Assembly (NCBI GenBank): GCA_017550765.1
Contig: JAFZOC010000345.1
Location: 1-5,416 of the forward strand
Direction of reading: 5' to 3'
DNA length: 5,416 nucleotides
Origin: Oscillospiraceae bacterium
Lineage (GTDB): Bacteria > Bacillota_A > Clostridia > Oscillospirales > Oscillospiraceae
The stretch's first letter is position 1; each line of letters opens with the position of its first letter. Under the pieces are notes generated by a model. The model was not told where the DNA came from, did no database searches, and saw only the letters and a list, made by a program, of their open reading frames with translations. Shown piece after piece: positions 1-5,416 of the stretch. A program made the translations under genes and the position numbers.

Positions 1-164
1 ATTCGGACCTGGTGGACATCATGCTGGACTTCGGCGCGGTGAATGCCATGAACCTGGACGGCGGTTCGTCCACGGTCATGATCCTCAACGGCGAACTGGT
101 CAACAGCCCGTCTTCGGCCACCGGCTATTCCCGCGGTCTGCCCAACGCGATCATGTTCAAGTGA
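1..164 (+). CDS. Phosphodiester glycosidase family protein (NAGPA-like domain), C-terminal end only
   Basis: Only the last 53 codons are present; the first complete codon is at 3-5, the stop TGA is at 162-164, and the 5' part lies outside the window. The translated end carries the hallmark of the phosphodiester glycosidase (NAGPA, PF09992) fold: AMNLDGGSSTVM at visible residues 15-26, then a short turn and the closing GLPNAIMF just before the stop. In known family members this domain cleaves sugar-phosphodiester bonds. The bacterial versions are usually exported and are often annotated as exopolysaccharide-related. The signal peptide or membrane anchor cannot be judged because the N-terminus is missing. 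The next gene starts 15 bases after the stop, which suggests one transcript with the membrane protein and glycosyltransferase downstream. The family call is firm; the substrate is unknown. Confidence -1.
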   Translation, partial: SDLVDIMLDFGAVNAMNLDGGSSTVMILNGELVNSPSSATGYSRGLPNAIMFK

Positions 165-170
165 GGGAGG
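165..170 (+). promoter_or_regulatory. Ribosome binding site for the 381-residue membrane protein
   Basis: GGGAGG begins immediately after the upstream stop codon and lies 9 bases before ATG 180. It is a strong Shine-Dalgarno match in a 15-base gap and supports both the chosen start and translation from a shared mRNA. Confidence -1.
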
Positions 171-179
171 CGAGACGAA

Positions 180-1325
180 ATGGCTAAGACTAGAAAACGC
201 AAGAAAAAGACCGGCGCGGTAGCATACGCGCTGTTCCTGGTCGTATGGATCGCCGTGCTCGCGTTCCTCGCGTATTCCGGGCTCAAAGTGGCATGGCGCT
301 ATGCCGAGCTCTATGAGGCGGCAGAAGTCGGCCCGGTGATGGACGAGTATATGTCCACGCTGGAGCAGGACATGTGGGATCACGGCATCGCCGATACGAT
401 CGCCTCCATGCCCCACGAGTATCAGACCGATGAGGAGTGCGCCCAGGTGGTCAAAAAGATCCTCACGGACGATATCCGTTATTCCCGCAACGCCGGCAGA
501 CAGACCGAAGGCGTTGCCGTATACGATCTGCTCTGCGGCAACAGCAAGTTCGGACGGGTGACCCTGGTCCAGGATGAGATCGTCCCCGAGGATGAGAACG
601 AGTTCCTCCAGAAGCGTGTCCGCGAGGATCGGCTGTATCCCTGGCATGTGCAGGAAGAGGAATTCTTCTTTGAAGGGCTCTATACCTCCTATCAGATCAC
701 GGTGCCCGAAGAGTTCACCGTGCTGCTCAACGGCCACGAACTGACCGAGGAGAACATCATCGAGAGCGGGATCCCCTACGACGTGCTGGCTCCGTACTAC
801 AACGACTATGCGGATCTGCCGACCAAGGTGACCTACAAAGCGGACAATATCTTCGGCAGCGTCGATGTTCAGCTCCTGGACGGCGAGGGCCAAGCGACCA
901 CGATCGACACGGAGCGGGACGATTCCCAGTTCATCAAGCCCGCCAGCCAGGAGACGATCGACCGCCTGTACGAGTTCGCCTATGCCTTCTCTTCCCGCTA
1001 TCTGGAGTTCAGCGCAGGCACGACGGACATGCAGTGGCTCTATGACCGGCTGGTGCCCTATATCGAGGCGGACAGCGAGCTGAACGACCGTCTCCTCAAG
1101 GCGATGGAGGGCTATGCCGGCTGGCAGCACAACTCCCGTTTCCGCTTTGGCGACTGCACGCTGAACAGCGTCACGCCTCTGGCCGGCGGCTTCTATGTGG
1201 TCGAGCTCTCCGCCAACGCCTCCTGCCTCCAGCCTGTGGGCACCGTGTCCGTGGAGCGCGACCTGAGAGTGCTCTGCCGCGTGGTGGATGACGACGTGCG
1301 CGCATATTCTGTGGAAGACTACTGA
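180..1325 (+). CDS. Single-pass membrane-anchored extracytoplasmic protein of unknown function
   Basis: This is a 381-residue protein that I do not recognise. The start ATG is supported by GGGAGG 9 bases upstream. The N-terminus is strongly basic (MAKTRKRKKK) and is followed by one hydrophobic segment at about residues 13-34. By the positive-inside rule, this puts about 345 residues outside the membrane. No lipobox is seen. The exterior part looks like three regions. About 45-135 is a helical then strand-rich region. About 165-240 is a beta-rich stretch including ITVPEEFTVLLNGHEL. About 255-381 has two or three helices followed by strands ending VLCRVVDDDVRAYSVED. The first and last regions have the order of secondary structure expected of an NTF2-like fold, but this is inference without an alignment. 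Five cysteines are present (87, 119, 326, 349, 366). Its position between a phosphodiester glycosidase and a GT2/GtrA pair suggests an envelope role. It could be a wall-polymer-associated or sensory accessory protein; no enzymatic motif is visible. Confidence -1.
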   Translation: MAKTRKRKKKTGAVAYALFLVVWIAVLAFLAYSGLKVAWRYAELYEAAEVGPVMDEYMSTLEQDMWDHGIADTIASMPHEYQTDEECAQVVKKILTDDIRYSRNAGRQTEGVAVYDLLCGNSKFGRVTLVQDEIVPEDENEFLQKRVREDRLYPWHVQEEEFFFEGLYTSYQITVPEEFTVLLNGHELTEENIIESGIPYDVLAPYYNDYADLPTKVTYKADNIFGSVDVQLLDGEGQATTIDTERDDSQFIKPASQETIDRLYEFAYAFSSRYLEFSAGTTDMQWLYDRLVPYIEADSELNDRLLKAMEGYAGWQHNSRFRFGDCTLNSVTPLAGGFYVVELSANASCLQPVGTVSVERDLRVLCRVVDDDVRAYSVEDY

Positions 1326-1332
1326 TCGGAAG

Positions 1333-1337
1333 AAGGA
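1333..1337 (+). promoter_or_regulatory. Ribosome binding site that decides the TTG start of the glycosyltransferase
   Basis: AAGGA, within the purine run GGAAGAAGGA at 1328-1337, lies 7 bases upstream of TTG 1345. The in-frame ATG at 1288 would overlap the previous gene by 38 bases and has no comparable site before it, only GT-rich sequence. The TTG is therefore preferred. Confidence -1.
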
Positions 1338-1344
1338 CGAGCGT

Positions 1345-2064
1345 TTGGATAGCAGATCCTCCCAATTGGATACGGCGATCGTCCTGCCCTCCCTGGACCC
1401 GGACAGTAAATTCGTCCGCGTAGTCGAGGGGCTCCTGGCCAAGGGCTTCGCGCACATCGTCATCGTGGACGACGGCAGCGACGAGGCCCATCAGGAGCCT
1501 TTCCGGCAAGCCGCGGCCCATCCCCAGTGCGTCGTCCTGCATCATGAGGGGAACAAGGGAAAGGGGCGCGCGCTCAAGACCGCCTTCGACTACGTGCTCA
1601 AGGAGCTCCCGGAACTGGCCGGCGTCGTCACGATCGACGGCGACGGACAGCACCTGGTGGATGACATCATCGCCTGCGGCGACAGGATGCTCCGGGAAGA
1701 CGGCAAGGTCGTCCTGGGCTGCCGGGATTTTGACGCGCCTGGCGTCCCGTCGCGGAGCGTGGCCGGCAACAAGACCACGTCCCGGATGTTCCGCCTGGTC
1801 TACGGGATCCGCGTCTCGGATACCCAGACCGGTCTGCGGGCGATCCCCCGGGAACACCTGGAGCGGATGTGCCGGATCGAAGGGGAACGTTTCGAGTATG
1901 AGACCAATATGCTCCTGAAGATGCGCCGCATGGGCATCGAGTTCGTCGAGCAGCCCATCGCCACGGTCTACGACCCGGAGGACTACAGTTCGCATTACAA
2001 CGCGGTCAAGGATTCCTGGCGGATCGCGAAGGTCATGATCAAGGACCTGATCCGGCGAGGCTGA
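1345..2064 (+). CDS. Family 2 glycosyltransferase, DPM1/polyprenyl-phosphate sugar transferase-like
   Basis: A 239-residue protein if it starts at TTG 1345, or 258 if it starts at ATG 1288. The TTG is favoured because AAGGA lies 7 bases upstream and the catalytic domain begins directly afterwards with DTAIVLPSLD. GT-A fold landmarks are in the usual order: nucleotide-binding IVIVDDGS around 38-45, GNKGKGRALK around 69-78, the metal-binding DGDGQH at 98-103, DTQTGLRAI around 159-167, and FEYE around 183-186. These match the dolichol-/polyprenyl-phosphate mannose or glucose synthase branch of GT2. In known members a nucleotide sugar is transferred to a polyprenyl phosphate at the inner face of the membrane. 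Unlike GtrB-type enzymes it has no C-terminal hydrophobic helices, so it should be soluble or peripheral. The GtrA-like gene 3 bases downstream is the obvious membrane partner. The sugar cannot be told from sequence. Confidence -1.
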   Translation: MDSRSSQLDTAIVLPSLDPDSKFVRVVEGLLAKGFAHIVIVDDGSDEAHQEPFRQAAAHPQCVVLHHEGNKGKGRALKTAFDYVLKELPELAGVVTIDGDGQHLVDDIIACGDRMLREDGKVVLGCRDFDAPGVPSRSVAGNKTTSRMFRLVYGIRVSDTQTGLRAIPREHLERMCRIEGERFEYETNMLLKMRRMGIEFVEQPIATVYDPEDYSSHYNAVKDSWRIAKVMIKDLIRRG

Positions 2065-2067
2065 GCG

Positions 2068-2475
2068 ATGAAAAGAGCAAAAAGGCCCGTCCTGTATACC
2101 CTGAGCTCCCTGGCCTCCTGGGCGGTGGATACGGGCCTCTTCTACCTGCTGGAGCGACTGTTCGGCGCGGCGCTGGGCGTCGCGGCGGAGCCCGTGTGCA
2201 ATTTTATCGCGCGGGCGGTCTCATCCTTCTTCAACTTCAACGTCAACCGTCTGGTCTTTGAGAGCCGGGAGAAGTACGGGAGAGCCCTTTTCCGCTACTA
2301 CTGCCTGGCGATCCCCCAGCTCGCAGCGTCGACCCTGCTGCAGATGCTGTTCGTCTATCTCTTCGCCGTGGAGAGCAGCGAGGCCAAGACGCTGGTCAAG
2401 ATCCTGGTGGACGGGACTTTGTTCGTCGCCAGCTACTTCATCCAGAAGCATTGGGTCTTCGCGAAAAAGAATTGA
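2068..2475 (+). CDS. GtrA-like membrane protein (GtrA/DPMS3 family), putative lipid-linked sugar flippase or GT anchor
   Basis: This is a 135-residue protein, the usual GtrA-like length (PF04138). There are four hydrophobic segments, at about residues 9-29, 34-56, 78-100 and 108-126. The two family signatures are present: FFNFNVNRLVF at 54-64 after the second helix, and SYFIQKHWVF at 122-131 at the C-terminal end. ATG 2068 lies 3 bases after the glycosyltransferase stop, and GGCGAGG at 2054-2060 inside the upstream gene can serve as a ribosome binding site, so translation is probably coupled. In characterised systems GtrA proteins are thought to flip the polyprenyl-phosphate-linked sugar made by a partner GT2. 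Because the partner here lacks its own membrane helices, this protein might also tether it, as DPM2/DPM3 do in eukaryotes; that part is inference. It is the last gene of its block and is followed by a hairpin. Confidence -1.
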   Translation: MKRAKRPVLYTLSSLASWAVDTGLFYLLERLFGAALGVAAEPVCNFIARAVSSFFNFNVNRLVFESREKYGRALFRYYCLAIPQLAASTLLQMLFVYLFAVESSEAKTLVKILVDGTLFVASYFIQKHWVFAKKN

Positions 2476-2482
2476 TCGGATC

Positions 2483-2520
2483 GAGCCGCCCGCGGTATCT
2501 CGCAGGCGGCTCTTCTCCGT
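2483..2520 (+). terminator. Probable terminator hairpin after the GtrA-like gene
   Basis: GAGCCGCC at 2483-2490 pairs perfectly with GGCGGCTC at 2505-2512. After one C-A mismatch, GCG 2492-2494 pairs with CGC 2501-2503, closing a 6-base loop (GTATCT). The hairpin begins 8 bases after the stop at 2475. The sequence just 3' (TTCTCCGTCT) is pyrimidine-rich but not a real T-run, so intrinsic termination may be weak or factor-assisted. The position between a gene end and a clear new promoter supports the call. Confidence -1.
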
Positions 2521-2579
2521 CTCGGACCGCGCGCATGCCCGCAGTCTGCCGATCCGCGCCTTTTCCGGGACTATCGCTC

Positions 2580-2608
2580 TTGTGTTTATCGTATAGATAT
2601 GGTAAAAT
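2580..2608 (+). promoter_or_regulatory. Sigma-A-type promoter with extended -10 for uppP(-ftsK)
   Basis: The -35 element is TTGTGT at 2580-2585 (matching TTG of the consensus), followed by exactly 17 bases and a -10 TAAAAT at 2603-2608 (5 of 6). TG at 2600-2601, one base before the -10, makes an extended -10. The surrounding stretch at about 2580-2617 is conspicuously AT-rich in a GC-rich window. The predicted transcription start is about 2614-2616. No operator-like inverted repeat is evident around it. Confidence -1.
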
Positions 2609-2615
2609 AAACTTT

Positions 2616-2642
2616 ATGAACGATATGGAGGGCATACGATGA
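2616..2642 (+). other. Possible 8-codon leader reading frame overlapping the uppP start
   Basis: ATG 2616 opens MNDMEGIR and ends at TGA 2640-2642, which shares ATGA with the uppP start at 2639. The ATG lies at or within a base or two of the predicted transcription start, so it would be read as a leaderless frame if used at all. It contains the uppP Shine-Dalgarno sequence. The frame is so short that chance is a fair explanation, and it is listed as a candidate only. Confidence -1.
2627..2632 (+). promoter_or_regulatory. Ribosome binding site for uppP
   Basis: GGAGGG lies 6 bases upstream of ATG 2639. It is a strong Shine-Dalgarno sequence that fixes the uppP start. Confidence -1.
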
Positions 2643-3472
2643 GCATCTGGAGCGCGATCTTTCTCGGGCTGATCCAGGGACTGACAGAGTTCCTGCCGAT
2701 CTCCAGCTCGGGACATCTATCCATCCTGAACGACCTCTTTGGGCTGACGCCGCCGGAGGAGGGGCACATGTTCTTCGACGTCCTCCTGCACTTCGGCACC
2801 CTCAGCTCCATCGCGATCGTCTACTGGAAGGACATCGTGGAGATGTTCTACGAGGTCCTGGGGATCGTGAACATCGGCCCCCGCGCGGGGCAGAGGAAGG
2901 AGCGCTATCCCGCCGCCCGCCTGTTCCTGATGATCGTGTTCGCGACGCTCCCGCTGGTGCTGATCCTTCCCATCAAAGATGAACTGGAGACGCTCTTCTA
3001 CAACAGCATCTTCATCGGCGTCGCGCTGATCCTCACGGGTTGCCTGCTCTATGTGGCGGACAAGATGATCCCCGGCAAGAAGACCGAAGAGAGCATGACG
3101 GTCTATGACGCGCTCATCATCGGCCTCTGCCAGTGCGTCGCTACGATCCCCGGCCTGTCCCGCTCCGGCACCACCATCACCGCCGGCATCGCCACGGGGC
3201 TGAAGCGGGAGCTCGCGATCAAGTTCTCGTTCCTGATGTCGATCCCCGCGGTGCTGGGCGCGACGCTGCTGAGCCTGATCGACGCGATCAGGGACGGCGT
3301 GGAGTGGGCCTATATGCCGGCCTATCTGCTGGGGATGCTGGTGGCTGCGGTCACGGGCATCGGCGCGATCAAGCTGCTCCAGCTGATCGCCAGGAAGGGC
3401 CGCTTCGGCGGTTTCGCATACTACTGCTGGGTCGTCGGCGTGCTCGCCATCATTTTGCGCATGATCTTTTAA
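2639..3472 (+). CDS. uppP: Undecaprenyl-diphosphatase UppP (BacA family)
   Basis: An integral membrane enzyme that removes a phosphate from undecaprenyl diphosphate to regenerate the C55 carrier lipid used for peptidoglycan and other envelope polymers; family members confer bacitracin tolerance when abundant. The 277-residue length is typical. The first catalytic block is QGLTEFLPISSSGHL at 13-27. It fits the family (E/Q)xxxE pattern with Q13 and E17, followed by S23 and H26. The second block is PGLSRSGTT at 171-179 with the essential arginine R175. Several hydrophobic helices span the rest (about 93-112, 122-140, 196-216, 226-250 and 260-276). A loop rich in charged residues at about 80-92 (PRAGQRKERYP) separates the two halves. 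The start ATG is fixed by GGAGGG 6 bases upstream, and a dedicated promoter lies just before it. ftsK follows 14 bases after the TAA, so the two are probably co-transcribed. The protein appears intact and functional. Confidence -1.
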   Translation: MSIWSAIFLGLIQGLTEFLPISSSGHLSILNDLFGLTPPEEGHMFFDVLLHFGTLSSIAIVYWKDIVEMFYEVLGIVNIGPRAGQRKERYPAARLFLMIVFATLPLVLILPIKDELETLFYNSIFIGVALILTGCLLYVADKMIPGKKTEESMTVYDALIIGLCQCVATIPGLSRSGTTITAGIATGLKRELAIKFSFLMSIPAVLGATLLSLIDAIRDGVEWAYMPAYLLGMLVAAVTGIGAIKLLQLIARKGRFGGFAYYCWVVGVLAIILRMIF

Positions 3473-3486
3473 CGGAGAAATGAGAT

Positions 3487-5416
3487 ATGGCTGAAAAAAA
3501 GAAAACGAAGAAGACGACGAAGAGCTCGTCGAAGTCGGATCCAAAGCCCAGGAAAAAGAGCATCCCCGACGATGCGCCTCCTCCGCCGACGCCCGCCCCT
3601 CCCCGGCATCGGGAGATCTTCGGCGGCGTCCTGCTGTGCCTCGCCGTGTTCACGATCATCGGCTGGTTCAACAAGGACGGCAAGTTCATCGCCTTTTTCG
3701 CGAAGCTCTTCGAAGGTCTGCTGGGCTGGGGCTCCTGGCTCATCGTGCCGGTGTTCCTGTTCGCGGCTGGCGTCCTGATCTTCCATAGAGGCCGGCCGGT
3801 CAAGCTCCGGGTCACCATGGCCATGCTCCTGCTGCCCCTGTTCGGCGCGCTGGTCCAGCTGTTCAAGATGGACAGCCTTGCGGCGCTGAAGGGCGTCGAG
3901 TTCAAGGTGCTGGTGGACGTCCTGTTCCAGAGCGGCACCGAGATGCGCTCCGGCGGCGTCCTGGGCGGGCTCCTGGCAGAGGGCCTGGACCTTGCGCTCA
4001 GCGTCTATGGCGCGGTCCCCCTGGTGCTGGTGGCCTTTATCCTGGCGCTGATCCTGGCGATCCGCGGGACCCTCGTCGGGCTCTTCTCGGGCATGAGAGA
4101 GGCGGCGGAGACGCGCCGCGAAGCCAGGGCCGCCTATGCCGCGCAGCAGCGTGAGCAGCGGCTCGAGGAGGAGCCCGACCCGGAGCCGATCCCTGCGCCT
4201 GTGGTGCCCGCGGTCCGGGAGAAGCCGGTGAGGCGGCCTCGCCAGAGCGGTTTCGCGATGGATCTGCCGCTGGGCGACGAAGAAGAGGAACTGAGCCTGA
4301 AAGGGCCCACGATGACCATCGATCCCGAGGAGCCGGACTTCCCGCGGCTGGGCGCCAAAAAGGCGAAGGTCCGTCGCAAGACGGCCGCTCCCGCGCAGGA
4401 AGTCAAGGTCGAGTCTTTCGTGTTCCAGGAGGAGGATGCGCTCCCCGGGGAGGAGACAGAGCCGCCGATCCCGCTGGAGCCGATCGCGCCGGTGACGCCG
4501 GCAGCGCCGGCCAAGCCGGCGAAGAAGCTGCCCGTGGTCGCGGCTACGGAGATCGCCGACCCGCCGAAGGGCAAGAAGGTCAGCCGCGAGGAAGTCGCCC
4601 AGCAGGCGCAGGCCATGGCGGACGAGATCGCCCAGACCGGCGATGCGGCGCCCTATGAGTTCCCGCCCCTGGACCTTCTGCGCAGCAACGCCAACACCAC
4701 GGTGGACGCCCGGGACGAGATCCAGATGAACAAGGAACGGCTGGAAGGCGCGCTGCACAGCTTCGGGATCAACGCGGCCATCGTCTGCGTGACCCACGGC
4801 CCCACCGTGACCCGCTACGATATCGAACTGGAGCAGGGCGTGAAGCTCGCCCGGGTCACGAACCTGGCGGGCGACCTGGCCCTGGCCCTGGGCGTGGTCA
4901 ACGTCCGGATCGCGCCGATCCCCGACAAGATCTCCACGGTGGGCATCGAAGTCCCCAACCGGATCGTCAGCACGGTCTATCTGCGGGATATCCTGGCGTC
5001 CGCCAAGTTCCAGAACGCCAAGTCCAAGATCAGTTTCGCTCTGGGCAAGGATATCGCCGGCGACTGCATCGTGGGCAACATCGCCAAGCTCCCGCATATG
5101 CTCATCGCCGGCACCACCGGCTCGGGCAAATCCGTCTGTATGAATTCCCTGATCCTGAGCCTGCTGTACAAAGCGCGGCCGGACGAGGTCAGGCTCATCA
5201 TGATCGACCCGAAGATGGTGGAACTGGGCGTCTACAACGGCATCCCGCATCTGTATGTCCCCGTGGTCACCGACCCCAAGAAAGCCGCCGGCGCCCTCCA
5301 GTGGTCTGTGGTGGAGATGCTCAAGCGTTACCGTCTCTTCGCGGAGATCGGCGTGCGCGATCTGGAGAGCTACAACAGGCATGCCCAGGCCACCGGCGGG
5401 CAGACCCTGCCGCAGG
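3487..5416 (+). CDS. ftsK: DNA translocase FtsK/SpoIIIE family, 3' end beyond the window
   Basis: 643 codons are visible without a stop. Members of this family are septum-anchored hexameric ATPases that pump DNA through the closing division or sporulation septum. The start ATG 3487 has GGAG at 3474-3477, 9 bases upstream. Layout: a lysine-rich cytoplasmic N-terminus (1-43); hydrophobic segments at about 44-61, 83-100, 109-126 and 157-192 (the 4TM domain); a charged Pro/Ala/Glu/Lys linker at about 200-389; then the alpha domain from about 390, with YEFPPLDLL, GPTVTRYD (438-445) and GIEVPN (486-491). The RecA-like motor begins with Walker A GTTGSGKS at 542-549 and continues with the FtsK-typical IDPKMVEL at 573-580. 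Walker B, the rest of the motor and the DNA-reading gamma (winged helix) domain would lie beyond the right edge and cannot be confirmed. FtsK, SpoIIIE and SftA cannot be separated with certainty, but the membrane domain argues against the soluble SftA type. Confidence -1.
   Translation, partial: MAEKKKTKKTTKSSSKSDPKPRKKSIPDDAPPPPTPAPPRHREIFGGVLLCLAVFTIIGWFNKDGKFIAFFAKLFEGLLGWGSWLIVPVFLFAAGVLIFHRGRPVKLRVTMAMLLLPLFGALVQLFKMDSLAALKGVEFKVLVDVLFQSGTEMRSGGVLGGLLAEGLDLALSVYGAVPLVLVAFILALILAIRGTLVGLFSGMREAAETRREARAAYAAQQREQRLEEEPDPEPIPAPVVPAVREKPVRRPRQSGFAMDLPLGDEEEELSLKGPTMTIDPEEPDFPRLGAKKAKVRRKTAAPAQEVKVESFVFQEEDALPGEETEPPIPLEPIAPVTPAAPAKPAKKLPVVAATEIADPPKGKKVSREEVAQQAQAMADEIAQTGDAAPYEFPPLDLLRSNANTTVDARDEIQMNKERLEGALHSFGINAAIVCVTHGPTVTRYDIELEQGVKLARVTNLAGDLALALGVVNVRIAPIPDKISTVGIEVPNRIVSTVYLRDILASAKFQNAKSKISFALGKDIAGDCIVGNIAKLPHMLIAGTTGSGKSVCMNSLILSLLYKARPDEVRLIMIDPKMVELGVYNGIPHLYVPVVTDPKKAAGALQWSVVEMLKRYRLFAEIGVRDLESYNRHAQATGGQTLPQ
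4488..4519 (+). repeat. Nine-base periodic GCCGG repeat encoding PxxPxxPxxP in the FtsK linker
   Basis: GCCGG recurs exactly every 9 bases, at 4488, 4497, 4506 and 4515. This places proline at residues 335, 338, 341 and 344 of the translocase (PVTPAAPAKPAKK). It is a short low-complexity tract in the expected disordered linker, likely grown by local duplication or slippage. Confidence -1.

Noticed and set aside
1171..1995. A 274-codon open frame on the - strand opposite the glycosyltransferase
   Set aside because: It is the same codon-register artefact. The + strand carries ordered GT2 motifs, and the - frame spans the junction of two real genes.
1323..2480. The shared string TGATCGGA at two gene ends (1323-1330 and 2473-2480)
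   Set aside because: The match is short and covers the stop codon plus five bases. The following sequences differ (a Shine-Dalgarno sequence in one, a hairpin in the other). It is probably chance.
2451..2642. A 63-codon + strand frame across the GtrA-uppP gap
   Set aside because: It begins inside the GtrA-like gene, runs through the hairpin and promoter, and has no ribosome binding site. Only its last 8 codons are kept, as a possible leader.
2879..2890. Perfect 12-base palindrome CCCCGCGCGGGG within uppP
   Set aside because: It lies inside coding sequence for a charged loop and is explained by Pro-Arg-Ala-Gly codons in a GC-rich genome. It has no loop or flanking signal.
3480..3494. A 4-codon frame (ATG AGA TAT GGC TGA) overlapping the ftsK start
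   Set aside because: GGAG is only 2 bases upstream of this ATG, too close to use. Its spacing fits ATG 3487 instead.
2717..3544. A 275-codon open frame on the - strand opposite uppP
   Set aside because: It is in codon register with uppP, lacks recognisable motifs and crosses into ftsK. It is a mirror of the coding strand.
3469..5382. A 637-codon open frame on the - strand opposite ftsK
   Set aside because: It is in codon register with ftsK. Stops there would require sense TTA, CTA or TCA codons, which are almost absent in this GC-rich gene. Its translation is Arg/Asp/His/Gln-rich without any domain, whereas the + strand reads as a clear FtsK.

Overview
This window is ordinary chromosomal sequence from a GC-rich bacterium, most likely an uncultured or gut-type member of the Clostridia (an Oscillospirales- or Christensenellales-like Firmicute). 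The reasons are strong purine-rich Shine-Dalgarno sequences, a TTG start, an AT-rich extended -10 sigma-A promoter standing out from a GC-rich background, and a phosphodiester glycosidase / GT2 / GtrA / UppP / FtsK gene set of Firmicute type. The lineage is inferred from style and cannot be fixed by eye.

All real genes lie on the + strand. The left block (1-2475) is a tightly packed run: the 3' end of a phosphodiester glycosidase domain protein, a single-pass membrane protein of unknown function (180-1325), a DPM1-like family 2 glycosyltransferase probably starting at TTG 1345, and a small GtrA-like four-helix membrane protein. Gaps are 15, 19 and 3 bases, so these are probably co-transcribed from a promoter upstream of the window. 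A GC-rich hairpin at 2483-2512 follows the last gene and probably ends or attenuates the transcript, although its T-tract is poor.

The right block starts with a convincing promoter (TTGTGT, 17-base spacer, TAAAAT with an upstream TG) at 2580-2608. It drives uppP (bacA), which encodes undecaprenyl-diphosphatase. After 14 bases comes ftsK/spoIIIE, encoding a DNA translocase that runs off the right edge after 643 codons, past Walker A but before Walker B. An 8-codon reading frame begins almost at the predicted transcription start and overlaps the uppP start codon as ATGA. This is the most unusual small-scale detail in the window.

Functionally, the GT2 and GtrA proteins look like a pair that loads a sugar on a polyprenyl phosphate and moves it across the membrane. 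UppP regenerates that same carrier lipid. The phosphodiester glycosidase and the anchored unknown protein would act outside the membrane. The theme is therefore cell-envelope glycan and carrier-lipid metabolism next to a division/segregation gene. I see no mobile element, CRISPR array, tRNA, rRNA or recognisable defence system. The only protein whose function I cannot name is the 381-residue membrane protein.
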